NCBI GenBank assembly: GCA_904419285.1
Contig: CAJFQZ010000007.1
Span: 95,706-159,705, forward strand
Origin: Lachnospiraceae bacterium UBA1818
Lineage (GTDB): Bacteria > Bacillota > Clostridia > Lachnospirales > Lachnospiraceae
Length of the DNA stretch: 64,000 nucleotides
Direction: 5' to 3'
Part shown: in pieces, positions 54,137 through 62,039 of the stretch
Layout: each line of letters opens with the position of its first letter
Position numbering within the stretch: the first letter of the stretch is position 1
Program-made: the position numbers and the translations under genes
Notes under the pieces: model-generated
Database searches by the model: none
The model's input: only the letters and a program-made list of their open reading frames with translations
What the model was told of the DNA's origin: nothing

Positions 54137-54838
54137 ATGACAGTTGAAGCAATCAGGGAGCGGCTTTTCAGTTTCGCGGAAGAGGACTACAAAGAGTTTA
54201 ACCGGAAACTGCTCCCCGGAGTAGAACATGTGATAGGCATACGCCTTCCAGCTATGAGAAAACTGGCAAGGGAAGCCGCAAAAGAAGATTTTCGCTCTTA
54301 TCTGGACGAGGCACGGAATGCAGTCGGAACTGATTCTTTTCATGAGGAGATCATGATGCAGGGATTAGTGCTCGGATATGCAAAGATGGCGCGTGAAGAA
54401 CGGGCAGTGTATTTGGACGAGTTCGTTCCGAAGATCGGGAACTGGGCAGTGTGCGACAGCTGTGTGACCGCATACAAATTCATGGAGAAAGAACCAGAAT
54501 ACTGGTTTAACTATCTCCTGAAATTCCGGGACAGCAGAGAAGAGTTTGAACTGCGTTTTATGATCGTGGCGATGATGTCCCACTTTGTGGATGAGGCTCA
54601 CATTGACGAAATCCTCCGCTGCTGCAATGAGATCCGGCATGATGGATATTACACAAAGATGGGCGTGGCATGGACCGTTCAGGTCTGTTATGTAAAATTT
54701 CCGGAAAAGACAAGGCACTTTCTGGAGACAGACACCATGGATGACTTCACCCACAATAAAGCCATCCAGAAAATACGTGAATCCTACCGGGTGAGCCGGG
54801 AAGAAAAAGAAGAGCTGAGCCTCCTGAAGCGGAGATAA
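54137..54838 (+). CDS. DNA alkylation repair protein (AlkD-like)
   Basis: 233-residue HEAT-like-repeat protein of the AlkD family. LLPGVEHVIGIRLPAMRKLARE near the N-terminus, HEEIMMQGLVLGYAK, and the WAVCDSCVTAYKF segment containing the functional Trp/Asp area are typical; MGVAWTVQVCYVKFPEK matches the C-terminal repeats. Family members excise N3- or N7-alkylated bases, though not all are active. It starts 4 bp after nfnB, likely read through. Confidence 0.85.
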   Translation: MTVEAIRERLFSFAEEDYKEFNRKLLPGVEHVIGIRLPAMRKLAREAAKEDFRSYLDEARNAVGTDSFHEEIMMQGLVLGYAKMAREERAVYLDEFVPKIGNWAVCDSCVTAYKFMEKEPEYWFNYLLKFRDSREEFELRFMIVAMMSHFVDEAHIDEILRCCNEIRHDGYYTKMGVAWTVQVCYVKFPEKTRHFLETDTMDDFTHNKAIQKIRESYRVSREEKEELSLLKRR

Positions 54839-54880
54839 ATCCGGGGCTGGCAGTGCAGACTTCTGATCTGACTCACATCC

Positions 54881-55156
54881 GAAACCAGCGGGATGGGATT
54901 CAACAGTAATCTATTCTGCGATAAGGGGCGGGGGATTCAGGTTCCGTTCCGAAGAATAAAGAAAAACTAAAAGCTTCGAAAGATGGCTGAAAGCAATCCG
55001 AAAAGCAGCACAACTCGCTGTCGCTCAGACAGTACTGCTTTTCGGATTAACGCCATCTTCCGAAGCTTTAAGATTTTCTAAATCCTTCTCCAAAGTCACC
55101 TGAATCCCCCGCCCCTTATCCCCGAAAGTTCTTCGCAATCCATCCCGCCGGTTTCT
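54881..55156. repeat. roughly 275-bp imperfect inverted repeat (large hairpin)
   Basis: Four nested arm pairs: 54881-54900 with 55138-55156 (GAAACCAGCGGGATGG-type, near match); 54921-54942 with 55098-55119 (22 bp, exact); 54971-54987 with 55052-55068 (16 of 17); 54995-55008 with 55035-55048 (14 bp, exact). A small CTGTC/GACAG hairpin is at the tip (about 55018-55032). No coding capacity. It may be a mobile palindromic element (MITE-like), a structured RNA or a convergent terminator. Confidence 0.85.
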
Positions 55157-55184
55157 AAGCTATTCAAATTTGAGGTCTGTCCTG

Positions 55185-55250
55185 CGAACCCGGAGATTTA
55201 AAGCCGGACTACTGATGTACTTTGTGGTTTTAGGAAAAATTCCGGGTTCG
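55185..55250 (+). repeat. second inverted repeat, alternative pairing arms
   Basis: CGAACCCGGA (55185-55194) and TCCGGGTTCG (55241-55250) pair perfectly. The right arm can instead pair with ACGAACCCGAATTT at 55301-55314, so two mutually exclusive hairpins share one arm. It lies between the large inverted repeat and the FKBP gene. Confidence 0.7.
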
Positions 55251-55314
55251 TATGGAAAGGTCTGTTTTCGGAAGATATTTTCAAAAATAGCACTATCTAC
55301 ACGAACCCGAATTT
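55232..55314 (-). terminator. terminator of FKBP gene (minus strand)
   Basis: On the minus strand AAATTCGGGTTCGT (55314-55301) pairs with ACGAACCCGGAATTT (55251-55237), followed by TTTCC. Stem overlaps the stop codon of the FKBP gene; the loop is long, about 49 nt. Confidence 0.6.
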
Positions 55315-55894
55315 ACTCGTAAATTCCATTGATCGTGACGGTGAATACTGCATCCTTTCCTGCCATATCGGTGGAGTAGTAGTCATCCGGGAAGGTGACG
55401 TTTACTTCTACAGTCTCGCCGGGATGTGCGCCGATGAGCTGCTCTTCGAAGTCATCGATATAGCTTCCGGAACCGATCACGAGATCTGTTCCCATTCCCT
55501 CTGTGCTGCCTCCGTCGAACTCAACGCCGTCGACTGTGCCGACGTAATCGATATTGACCGTATCGCCGTCTTCAACAGTCAGAGATGTGTCGGTAGAGTA
55601 GCTGTTCTCTGTTCCGTTGTCCGTTGTGCTTCCGGTATCCGAGCTGCTCGATGCTGTCGTGTTGTCTGAACTGCCGGTGTTGTCAGAAGTCTTGTTAGAA
55701 TAGACGACAAGGACGACTACAAGGATGATCACGACAAGGATCGGGATCCCGATCGCCAGGACTTTGCTCAGCTTTCTTCGGAATTCCTTCTTGCGGCGTT
55801 CCTCAGCGCGCCGCTGCTGAGCCATCTTTCTGTTTTCTTTTTTCATTGTGCCTATTGCCCCCGTTTCAGGATTATTGATTCGAATTTCGCGCAT
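55313..55894 (-). CDS. membrane-anchored FKBP-type peptidyl-prolyl isomerase
   Basis: 193 residues: a basic N-terminus (KKENRKMAQQRRAEERRKKEF), one transmembrane helix (about 47-69, VLAIGIPILVVIILVVVLVVYS), a Ser/Thr/Asp/Asn-rich spacer (about 70-102) and an FKBP domain (VEDGDTVNIDYVGTVDGVEFDGG, LVIGSGSYIDDFEEQLIGAHPGE, AVFTVTINGIYE). The domain is short and probably extracytoplasmic, assisting folding of exported proteins. Start ATG 55894 is a poor-context choice; a start at 55846 (MKKENRK) is possible. Confidence 0.87.
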   Translation of the reverse strand: MREIRINNPETGAIGTMKKENRKMAQQRRAEERRKKEFRRKLSKVLAIGIPILVVIILVVVLVVYSNKTSDNTGSSDNTTASSSSDTGSTTDNGTENSYSTDTSLTVEDGDTVNIDYVGTVDGVEFDGGSTEGMGTDLVIGSGSYIDDFEEQLIGAHPGETVEVNVTFPDDYYSTDMAGKDAVFTVTINGIYE

Positions 55895-56000
55895 GTACGT
55901 AAATTATGGACCTTCACAGATGCTTGACATACATGTACGATCTGACATCTATTATAAGTAAAAAATATGACTAATTTGTGATTATTTTTCAAAAAATACA

Positions 56001-56063
56001 TGTTATACTATTGCTATCGCCCTTTTGGGACATGGAGCTTCTTCGGCAAACGGCAGAAGCTCC
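56001..56063 (+). promoter_or_regulatory. helD promoter and leader hairpin
   Basis: Extended -10 TGT-TATACT (56001-56009) without a good -35, followed by a GGAGCTTCT (56034-56042)/AGAAGCTCC (56055-56063) hairpin with no T-run, 38 bases before the start codon. Confidence 0.5.
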
Positions 56064-56100
56064 AAGAGTATTTTGGAAAAGAAGACTGGAGAAAGAAACA

Positions 56101-58146
56101 ATGGCAGAGAACAGCAGATATATGGACGGAACATTGTTCTTACAAGACGTAACGGAAAAGATAAGGCAGAGGCTTGATGATATAAAGCAGTCTCTCGATG
56201 AAGGACAGAAAGAGATTGAGAGTATGCACGAATACTACTGGGAAAACTATACGGAGATGGACCAGTACGGATATGAGGATTATGACAATCAGCAGGCACT
56301 CCTCAGTCAGGTGAACGCCAATCAGGATAAGCTTGTGCTGAAACACCGATTTGAACGGATGGCTGATGCTCCGTTTTTCGGAAGAGTGGATTTCATTTTT
56401 GATGGAGAAGACGAGGCGGAGCCCTTCTATATCGGGATCGGCAACTTCGCGGAGAAAGCCGGTATGACACCGTTGATCTATGACTGGCGTGCGCCTGTGA
56501 GCGGACTTTTCTATGACTACGACAAAGGTCCAGCATCATATGAAGCCCCTGCCGGTACGATCAGGGGAGAGATCAGTTCCAAATGGCAGTATAAGATCCG
56601 CGGCGGGAAAATGATCTACGCCTTTGAGAGTGATACGAAGATCGACGATGAGATCCTGAAACAGGAGCTTGGAAATAATGGCGATGTGAAGCTGAAGAAT
56701 ATTGTCAGAACAATTCAGAAAGAGCAGAATGCGATCATTCGAAATACAAAGGATAAGATCCTTGTGATCCAGGGCGCTGCGGGAAGCGGAAAGACTTCCA
56801 TTGCGCTTCACCGGATCGCCTATCTTCTGTACCATGACAGGAAGAATCTGAAATCTTCGAATGTGCTCGTTCTTTCACCGAACAGCGTTTTTGGAGATTA
56901 TATTTCGCACATCCTGCCGGAACTGGGAGAAGAGAACATCCGTGAGATGAGCTTTGATCTTTTCGCATACCGGGAATTGAAGGATACTGCTGTGGACTGC
57001 GAAGACCGTTATGATCATCTGGAACGGATCATGAAATTCCCGGATGACCAGGAAAAAGAGCGCTTCCGCATGAAGCAGTCGGAGTCTTTTGTCGGCCTGA
57101 TCGAGGGCTTCCTGGCGACTCTGGAGGACCGGCTGGTGGATTTCCGTCCTATCAGTTTCAGGGGTTCCCAGCTTACAGAAGAAGAACTGATCCGCATGTT
57201 CTATTTTAAATTTCAGGAGACGCCGCTTCTTGCAAGAATGGATGCGGTGATGGACTACTTTGTCGATGCCTACGAGACACTGAAGGGCAGAGATATCTCG
57301 GATGAGGACAGAGAGATGCTCAGAGAGAAGTTTGACAGCATGTATGTGACGAAAGACATCTATACGATCTACAACTGGCTTCTGGAAGATTATGGATATG
57401 ACATGCTTCCCGATGTCCCGTACGAGAGAAGGAAAGTTCAGTATGAAGATGTATTTCCGATGCTTTATCTGAAATATCGTCTTCTCGGGCACGGGGCGCA
57501 GAAGAATATTAAACATCTTGTGATCGATGAGATGCAGGACTACTCGTTCCTGCAGTATGTGCTCCTGAAACAGATCTTCCAGTGCAGGATGACGATCCTG
57601 GGGGATTACGCTCAGACGCTTGATACAAAACAGCATGATGTACTGAAGTTTCTGCCCAAGATCTTCGGAAAGGAGATACGGCAGGTCATACTCAGGAAGA
57701 GCTACAGGAATACTTATGAGATCGCCCGGTATGCAGGAGAGATCAGTGGGATCAGAGATCTCGAACTACTGGAGCGCCACGGAAAAGAAGTGGAGGAGAG
57801 AAGATTCTCCTCAGAAGATGAGATGCTGGAAGCGGTCAGAGAAAATCTCCGCCTGGGAAGCGAAGGCTATGAGACAGCCGCTGTAATCACAATGACGGAA
57901 GAGGAAGCCTATGACATTTACCGTCTGCTCACGAACCGGGGCATAGATGCGGCATATGTTGACAGAGACAGCTCTGCTTTTAAGAGAGGTCTGACCGTGA
58001 CGACATTCTATCTGGCAAAGGGTCTGGAATTTGACCAGGTGTTTACGATCAAAGGCACAGAAGGAAATCCTCTGGAGAAACAGGCACAATACATCAGTGC
58101 AACGCGGGCGCTTCAGGAACTGTATGTTTACCAGTGTGAGAATTGA
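56101..58146 (+). CDS. helD: HelD-like RNA polymerase-recycling helicase
   Basis: 681-residue SF1 helicase of the UvrD/HelD group. N-terminal coiled-coil region (about 1-90), P-loop VIQGAAGSGKTSIALHRIAYLL (about 222-243, split here for length: GAAGSGKTS), VIDEMQDYSFLQY Walker B, LGDYAQTLD, SYRNTYEIARY and C-terminal TTFYLAKGLEFDQVF, YISATRAL motifs. In Bacillus HelD binds RNA polymerase and releases stalled or post-termination complexes. ATG 56101 (MAENSRYMDG) follows the leader hairpin; upstream in-frame codons would run through that hairpin. Confidence 0.88.
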   Translation: MAENSRYMDGTLFLQDVTEKIRQRLDDIKQSLDEGQKEIESMHEYYWENYTEMDQYGYEDYDNQQALLSQVNANQDKLVLKHRFERMADAPFFGRVDFIFDGEDEAEPFYIGIGNFAEKAGMTPLIYDWRAPVSGLFYDYDKGPASYEAPAGTIRGEISSKWQYKIRGGKMIYAFESDTKIDDEILKQELGNNGDVKLKNIVRTIQKEQNAIIRNTKDKILVIQGAAGSGKTSIALHRIAYLLYHDRKNLKSSNVLVLSPNSVFGDYISHILPELGEENIREMSFDLFAYRELKDTAVDCEDRYDHLERIMKFPDDQEKERFRMKQSESFVGLIEGFLATLEDRLVDFRPISFRGSQLTEEELIRMFYFKFQETPLLARMDAVMDYFVDAYETLKGRDISDEDREMLREKFDSMYVTKDIYTIYNWLLEDYGYDMLPDVPYERRKVQYEDVFPMLYLKYRLLGHGAQKNIKHLVIDEMQDYSFLQYVLLKQIFQCRMTILGDYAQTLDTKQHDVLKFLPKIFGKEIRQVILRKSYRNTYEIARYAGEISGIRDLELLERHGKEVEERRFSSEDEMLEAVRENLRLGSEGYETAAVITMTEEEAYDIYRLLTNRGIDAAYVDRDSSAFKRGLTVTTFYLAKGLEFDQVFTIKGTEGNPLEKQAQYISATRALQELYVYQCEN

Positions 58147-58206
58147 AGATAAACCGGAATAATCTGCCTCCTTTGGGACATGTTATTAGTAAAAAAGGAG
58201 GCAGCT

Positions 58207-59640
58207 ATGGAATCAATCTGGAGCAGGACATACAGTCTGAGAAAAAAGGATGCGCTGCACAGTGATGTAGCTGCAGATGCCGCTGTGATCGGAGGCGGCA
58301 TGGCGGGAATCCTGACGGCATACCAGCTGGAACGGGCTGGTATGCGCACTGTCGTTCTGGAGGCGGAGCGCATCGGGAGCGGGCAGACAAAGGGGACCAC
58401 CGCCAAGATTACTTCTCAGCATGGAATGTTCTGTCGTTCATTTATCGAAAAGCAGGGAATAGATACCGCGGAAAAATATGTGTGGGCCAATCAGGAGGCA
58501 GTAGAAGAATTCAAAAAGACTGTACAGCGGGAAAAGATTGACTGTGATCTGGAAGAAACCGCTTCCTATGTTTATTCTGATAACGAGGAAGAGCTTATTC
58601 AGGAAAGTGAGGCTGCAGGGAAACTCGGCGTCTGCGCATCTCTGGAAAAGAAGGTAGAGATCCCCGTTCCATGTGCCGGAGCTGTGAGATTTGAACATCA
58701 GGCGCAGTTCCATCCGCTGAAATTCCTGGACGCTCTTGCAGAAGGACTGACAGTCTATGAGAACAGTCCGGTAACAGAAGTAGAGGAGCAGTTTGTCCGC
58801 ACGCCCTGTGGGAGCGTCCGGGCTGACAGCATTATCTTTGCGTTGCACTATCCGTTTATTAATTTCCCGGGGATGTATTTTACCCGGATGCACCAAGCGA
58901 GATCCTATGTGCTGGCTCTGGAGGGAGCGGGAAATATAGAAGGCATGTATATCGGCAGCGGACCGGACGCGTTGTCCTTCAGACAATATGGAAAATATCT
59001 TCTGATCGGAGGGAGGGTTCACCGGACCGGAGAAAACAAAGAGGGCGGCAAGTACGAAGAACTGAGAAACAGAGCGCGCATTCTGTACCCTGGGAGCAGG
59101 GAAACCGCCTGCTGGTCGGCGCAGGACTGCATAACAGCGGATCAGATCCCGTTTATCGGACAGTATGCGCCGGGCCGTCCGCACTGGTTTGCCGCTTCAG
59201 GATTTCAGAAGTGGGGCATGACTTCCTCCATGGTCTCGGCAATGATTCTGAGTGATATCATCTGCGGAAGGCAGAACCCCTATGCAGACATATTTTCTCC
59301 GGAGCGGTTTTCGGCAGAAGAGCTTCCGCAGATCATGAAAGACGGGGGAAAGGCTGTGAAAGGCCTAATCAAAAGATTCTTTCATATCCCCGGTGAAACA
59401 GTGAATCTGATCGAGCCGGGACATGCGGCTGTCGTGGAGACCGCACAGGGCAAAGCAGGCGTCTATAAGACGGAGGAGAACAAGGTGTTTCAGGTTGATA
59501 TTGTATGTCCTCATCTCGGCTGCCAGCTTGTATGGAATCCGGATGAGAGAACCTGGGACTGCCCTTGTCACGGCTCACGGTTTGATTATGAAGGAAATCT
59601 GCTGGAGGGACCGGCGCAGGAGGGAATCCATTATGAGTGA
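58207..59640 (+). CDS. FAD-dependent oxidoreductase with C-terminal Rieske domain
   Basis: 477 residues. DAO-type FAD fold at the N-terminus (AAVIGGGMAGILTAYQLERAG, about 27-47; VLEAERIGSGQTKGTTAK) and a C-terminal Rieske [2Fe-2S] domain (VCPHLGCQLVW ... WDCPCHGSRFDYEG, about 433-461) with both Cys-His ligand pairs. Comparable fusion proteins occur in Bacillus (YhfW). Substrate unknown. ATG 58207 has AAGGAGG 6 bases upstream. Its last bases overlap the start of a small gene fragment. Confidence 0.92.
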   Translation: MESIWSRTYSLRKKDALHSDVAADAAVIGGGMAGILTAYQLERAGMRTVVLEAERIGSGQTKGTTAKITSQHGMFCRSFIEKQGIDTAEKYVWANQEAVEEFKKTVQREKIDCDLEETASYVYSDNEEELIQESEAAGKLGVCASLEKKVEIPVPCAGAVRFEHQAQFHPLKFLDALAEGLTVYENSPVTEVEEQFVRTPCGSVRADSIIFALHYPFINFPGMYFTRMHQARSYVLALEGAGNIEGMYIGSGPDALSFRQYGKYLLIGGRVHRTGENKEGGKYEELRNRARILYPGSRETACWSAQDCITADQIPFIGQYAPGRPHWFAASGFQKWGMTSSMVSAMILSDIICGRQNPYADIFSPERFSAEELPQIMKDGGKAVKGLIKRFFHIPGETVNLIEPGHAAVVETAQGKAGVYKTEENKVFQVDIVCPHLGCQLVWNPDERTWDCPCHGSRFDYEGNLLEGPAQEGIHYE

Positions 59641-59728
59641 GTATTTCTACGGATGGTATTTCCGATGCCAGGGGAATGGGCGCTGTATCGCAGTGATACC
59701 GGCGGTACATCTTCCGGGCAGCAATTGA
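59633..59728 (+). pseudogene. 5' fragment of a tocopherol-cyclase-like gene
   Basis: A 31-codon frame, [16 protein letters not shown] followed by [15 protein letters not shown], with a proper AGGAGGG site and an 8-bp overlap with the Rieske gene stop. FxGWYFRCQ...AxIPAxH is the usual start of tocopherol cyclase/carotenoid-hydratase-like proteins of about 300 residues found in Lachnospiraceae (from memory). Here the frame stops at 59726-59728 and rlmH begins 38 bp later, so the rest has been deleted. Whether the 31-residue peptide is made is unknown. Confidence 0.6.
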
Positions 59729-59766
59729 CAAAGCGGCGTTCGAATACGAGACAAAAGAGGAAGAAA

Positions 59767-60246
59767 ATGAAAATAACAGTAATCGCAGTAGGAAAGATAA
59801 AAGAGAAATATTTAAAAGACGCTCTCGCGGAATACAGTAAAAGGCTGAGCCGCTATTGTAAGCTGGAGATCATAGAGGTGGCGGATGAGAAGACGCCAGA
59901 TCAGGCGAGCAAAGCGGCTGAAGACTTGATCCGGGCAAAAGAAGGCGAGCGTATCCTGAAACATATCCGGGACGATATGTATGTGATCACGCTGGAGATC
60001 GAAGGAAAGATGCTTACCTCCGAGGAGTTCGCAGATAAGATCGAGACTCTGGGCGTGCAGGGGAAGAGCAGCATTGCATTTGTGATAGGCGGTTCCATCG
60101 GACTGGGAAAAGAAGTGCTGAAGCGTTCAGACTTTGCACTCAGCTTTTCGAAGATGACATTTCCGCATCAGCTGATGCGGGTGGTGCTGCTGGAGCAGGT
60201 ATATCGGGGGTATCGGATCATGAATGGGGAACCGTATCACAAGTAG
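59767..60246 (+). CDS. rlmH: 23S rRNA (pseudouridine1915-N3)-methyltransferase RlmH
   Basis: 159-residue SPOUT methyltransferase: [22 protein letters not shown] at the N-terminus, [17 protein letters not shown] knot region, [23 protein letters not shown] and the C-terminal [10 protein letters not shown]. Full length and intact. Its 3' end (GGGAACCGTATCACAAGTAG) resembles the staphylococcal orfX/rlmH end used as the SCC attachment site, and a diverged copy of this end and of the terminator lies 1.6 kb downstream. Confidence 0.96.
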   Translation: MKITVIAVGKIKEKYLKDALAEYSKRLSRYCKLEIIEVADEKTPDQASKAAEDLIRAKEGERILKHIRDDMYVITLEIEGKMLTSEEFADKIETLGVQGKSSIAFVIGGSIGLGKEVLKRSDFALSFSKMTFPHQLMRVVLLEQVYRGYRIMNGEPYHK

Positions 60247-60310
60247 GGGCGTTTTTCGCATTGGGGTGTGATATGGTGTGAAGTAATGAATCATGTAAAG
60301 TGTTTGGAAA

Positions 60311-60342
60311 GGGAGTGGACAGATGATGGTCCACTCTCTTTT
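60311..60342 (+). terminator. terminator of rlmH (in repeat A)
   Basis: GAGTGGAC (60313-60320), loop AGATGATG, GTCCACTC (60329-60336), then TCTTTTTG. Confidence 0.88.
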
Positions 60343-60361
60343 TGCATATTCAAGAAAGAAA

Positions 60362-60390
60362 ATGACAGAGAAATGCTGGGGTGTTATAAT
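60362..60390 (+). promoter_or_regulatory. promoter in repeat A
   Basis: ATGACA (60362-60367), 17-bp spacer, TATAAT (60385-60390). The same hexamers and spacing recur in copy B, so the promoter is conserved within the repeat and would drive the small genes after it. Confidence 0.75.
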
Positions 60391-60516
60391 AGACTAAAGT
60401 AATTTGTCGACTTAAAATTTTATGCACATAAAAACTTATTTGAAAATATTGCTGTGGAAGAAAGAGATGCAACATGTAATTTTATTCGCAATTGAAACTA
60501 ATTGAGGTCTAGAAAA

Positions 60517-60843
60517 ATGAAAACATATTATCAAAATGGAATAGTTGAGGATGTTCACTATTTTATAGATAAAACTGATGAATTTCAGATTCAAGAATTA
60601 GATAACGAAACACAAAATAGGTTTACTTATCCAGAGGACTCCATTAATTATGCTTTAGATGGAGAGATATGCGTGTTATATGACACACTGAGAGATATGA
60701 TATTTGATGATATAGATCAATACTATCAAGAGTTGAGTATCTTACCTATATGGGTTCAAGAGGCTGGGCAAAATTCTGACTGTGTTATAAGCGTAGATAC
60801 ATTTAATGAATGGATAAGTGAGAGTAACATTCCTAATTCGTGA
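60517..60843 (+). CDS. hypothetical protein, first gene of repeat-flanked module
   Basis: 108-residue acidic soluble protein rich in Asp, Glu and Tyr; no recognised domain, signal or membrane segment. ATG 60517 has GAGGT (60504-60508) 8 bases upstream. Base composition is AT-rich compared with the core genes. It lies 15 bp before the DUF3990-like gene and probably shares its transcript from the repeat A promoter. Its last codons overlap a variant of the junction motif (TTCCTAATT, 60830-60838). Confidence 0.7.
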   Translation: MKTYYQNGIVEDVHYFIDKTDEFQIQELDNETQNRFTYPEDSINYALDGEICVLYDTLRDMIFDDIDQYYQELSILPIWVQEAGQNSDCVISVDTFNEWISESNIPNS

Positions 60844-60858
60844 AGGAGTAAAAAGTAT

Positions 60859-61311
60859 ATGATTTTATATCATGGAAGTAATGTAACAGTTCAAGAACCG
60901 CAGATCTTGGAAAATGGATTTTACAAAGATTTCGGCTACGGATTTTATTGTACCATTATAGAAAAACAGGCAAAACGCTGGGCTTTGACAAAACGTAGAA
61001 AGCATATTGTCAATTTTTATGAATATTTACCTGATAAAGACCTGAACATAAAAAAGTTTAGTGAGATGACAGAGGAGTGGCTGCAGTTTGTCGTAAACTG
61101 CCGGCTTGGTTTAAAACATGATTATGACATTGTTGAGGGACCAATGGCGGATGATACAATCTGGGATTATGTTGAGGATTATATGGCTGAACGAATTTCA
61201 AAAGCGGCTTTCTGGGAATTGGTTAAGTTTAAGTATCCGACACATCAGATTGTATTCTGCACAGAGAAAGCATTACAGACTATCAAATTTGAAGGGAGTT
61301 ATTCGCTATGA
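60859..61311 (+). CDS. DUF3990-like protein, probable ADP-ribosyltransferase fold
   Basis: 150 residues. The start LYHGSNVTVQEPQIL, followed by DFGYGFYCTIIEKQAKRWAL, matches the DUF3990 pattern (Y-H-G-S, then F-G-x-G-F-Y-x-T, then QA..WA), a family placed in the ART superfamily and common in small toxin-like modules (from memory, unverified). A conserved Glu/Gln near the C-terminus (HQIVFCTEKAL) may complete the site. GGAG site upstream; ends in a 4-bp ATGA overlap with the next gene, so the two proteins are made together. Confidence 0.65.
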   Translation: MILYHGSNVTVQEPQILENGFYKDFGYGFYCTIIEKQAKRWALTKRRKHIVNFYEYLPDKDLNIKKFSEMTEEWLQFVVNCRLGLKHDYDIVEGPMADDTIWDYVEDYMAERISKAAFWELVKFKYPTHQIVFCTEKALQTIKFEGSYSL

Positions 61312-61778
61312 CAAATAAATTTTTCCCAGAAGAGCAAATAACCCAGAATGATCTTTATTTTCTGTGTTATATGATAGAACGCATAGCAAGGAAATTACAT
61401 CAGAAAAACAAATATGTTGTTAATTCTATAGCTAAAGATGAGTGGGTGCGTCTGATCAGCCTGGCTAATGTACTTCACTGTGAGAATCCTCTGAAAATTG
61501 AAGATGAATGGATTGAAGAGTATAAGTTAGCAAGAGGAAATTTTGATATTACGGATGTCAATTCAGAACTGGTAGATGAGATTCCATCAGAAACACAGAT
61601 GGGGAAGGTGTATACAAGGCTGATTCTGTCAACGTTACAGCCAGAGGAAGATTATATTGATGGAATGATCCGAGTATATAACGATGAAATATGTGATACG
61701 ATTGATAATTACAATAGCAGTGCATATTATGAACCGTCTTATGTGATCACAAGAGCTTATAATAATGGGGGATTTTAA
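61308..61778 (+). CDS. conserved hypothetical partner of DUF3990-like gene
   Basis: 156-residue soluble protein, start overlapping the stop of the preceding gene (ATGA). QNDLYFLCYMIERIARKL followed by NKYVVNSIAKDEWVRLISLANVLHC, and the C-terminal DNYNSSAYYEPSYVITRAY, look like a conserved helical family in Lachnospiraceae, but no named domain is recognised with certainty. Tight coupling suggests it may neutralise or modulate the ART-like protein. Function is inference. Confidence 0.65.
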   Translation: MTNKFFPEEQITQNDLYFLCYMIERIARKLHQKNKYVVNSIAKDEWVRLISLANVLHCENPLKIEDEWIEEYKLARGNFDITDVNSELVDEIPSETQMGKVYTRLILSTLQPEEDYIDGMIRVYNDEICDTIDNYNSSAYYEPSYVITRAYNNGGF

Positions 61779-61808
61779 AAGGAACCGAAAACCGCACTTG
61801 GATACGTT

Positions 61809-61993
61809 ATGGGGAGCCGTATCACAAGTAAGTGAGGTTTTTTCGCATTTAGTTGTAATATGGTATGAAGTAATGAATCATGTGGAGTATTTGAAAGGGA
61901 GTGGACGATGATGTTCCGCTCTCTTTTCGTATGGGTAAGAAAGACAATGACAGGGAAATAAACGAATGGTATAATGAAATAAAATAGGTCGAC
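61809..61993 (+). repeat. direct repeat copy B: diverged rlmH end, terminator, promoter
   Basis: 185-bp partner of 60224-60411. ATGGGGAGCCGTATCACAAG corresponds to the rlmH 3' end without a functional rlmH in front; the hairpin (GAGTGGAC, 61899-61906, with GTTCCGCTC, 61913-61921, then TCTTTTC) keeps its stem through compensating pairs; ATGACA-17-TATAAT and GTCGAC are conserved. Reads as a second attachment-site-like end. Confidence 0.85.
61947..61975 (+). promoter_or_regulatory. promoter in repeat B
   Basis: ATGACA (61947-61952), 17-bp spacer, TATAAT (61970-61975), 65 bases before the DUF1648-like gene. Confidence 0.75.
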
Positions 61994-62039
61994 AGATTGG
62001 AATTTATGTTTATGTCATGCCTAGAATGGAGTGTTTTGA

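Larger units (their letters stand above)
60224..60411 (+). repeat. direct repeat copy A: rlmH end, terminator, promoter
   Basis: 188-bp unit from ATGGGGAACCGTATCAC to GTCGAC, aligning over its length (roughly three quarters identical by eye) with 61809-61993. It contains the last codons of rlmH, the rlmH terminator and a promoter. The two copies flank a three-gene AT-rich segment. Confidence 0.85.

Noticed and set aside
60224-61993. A genuine SCC element
   Set aside because: Only the attachment-site-like end is shared; there are no ccr recombinase genes in the window and the insert is about 1.6 kb.
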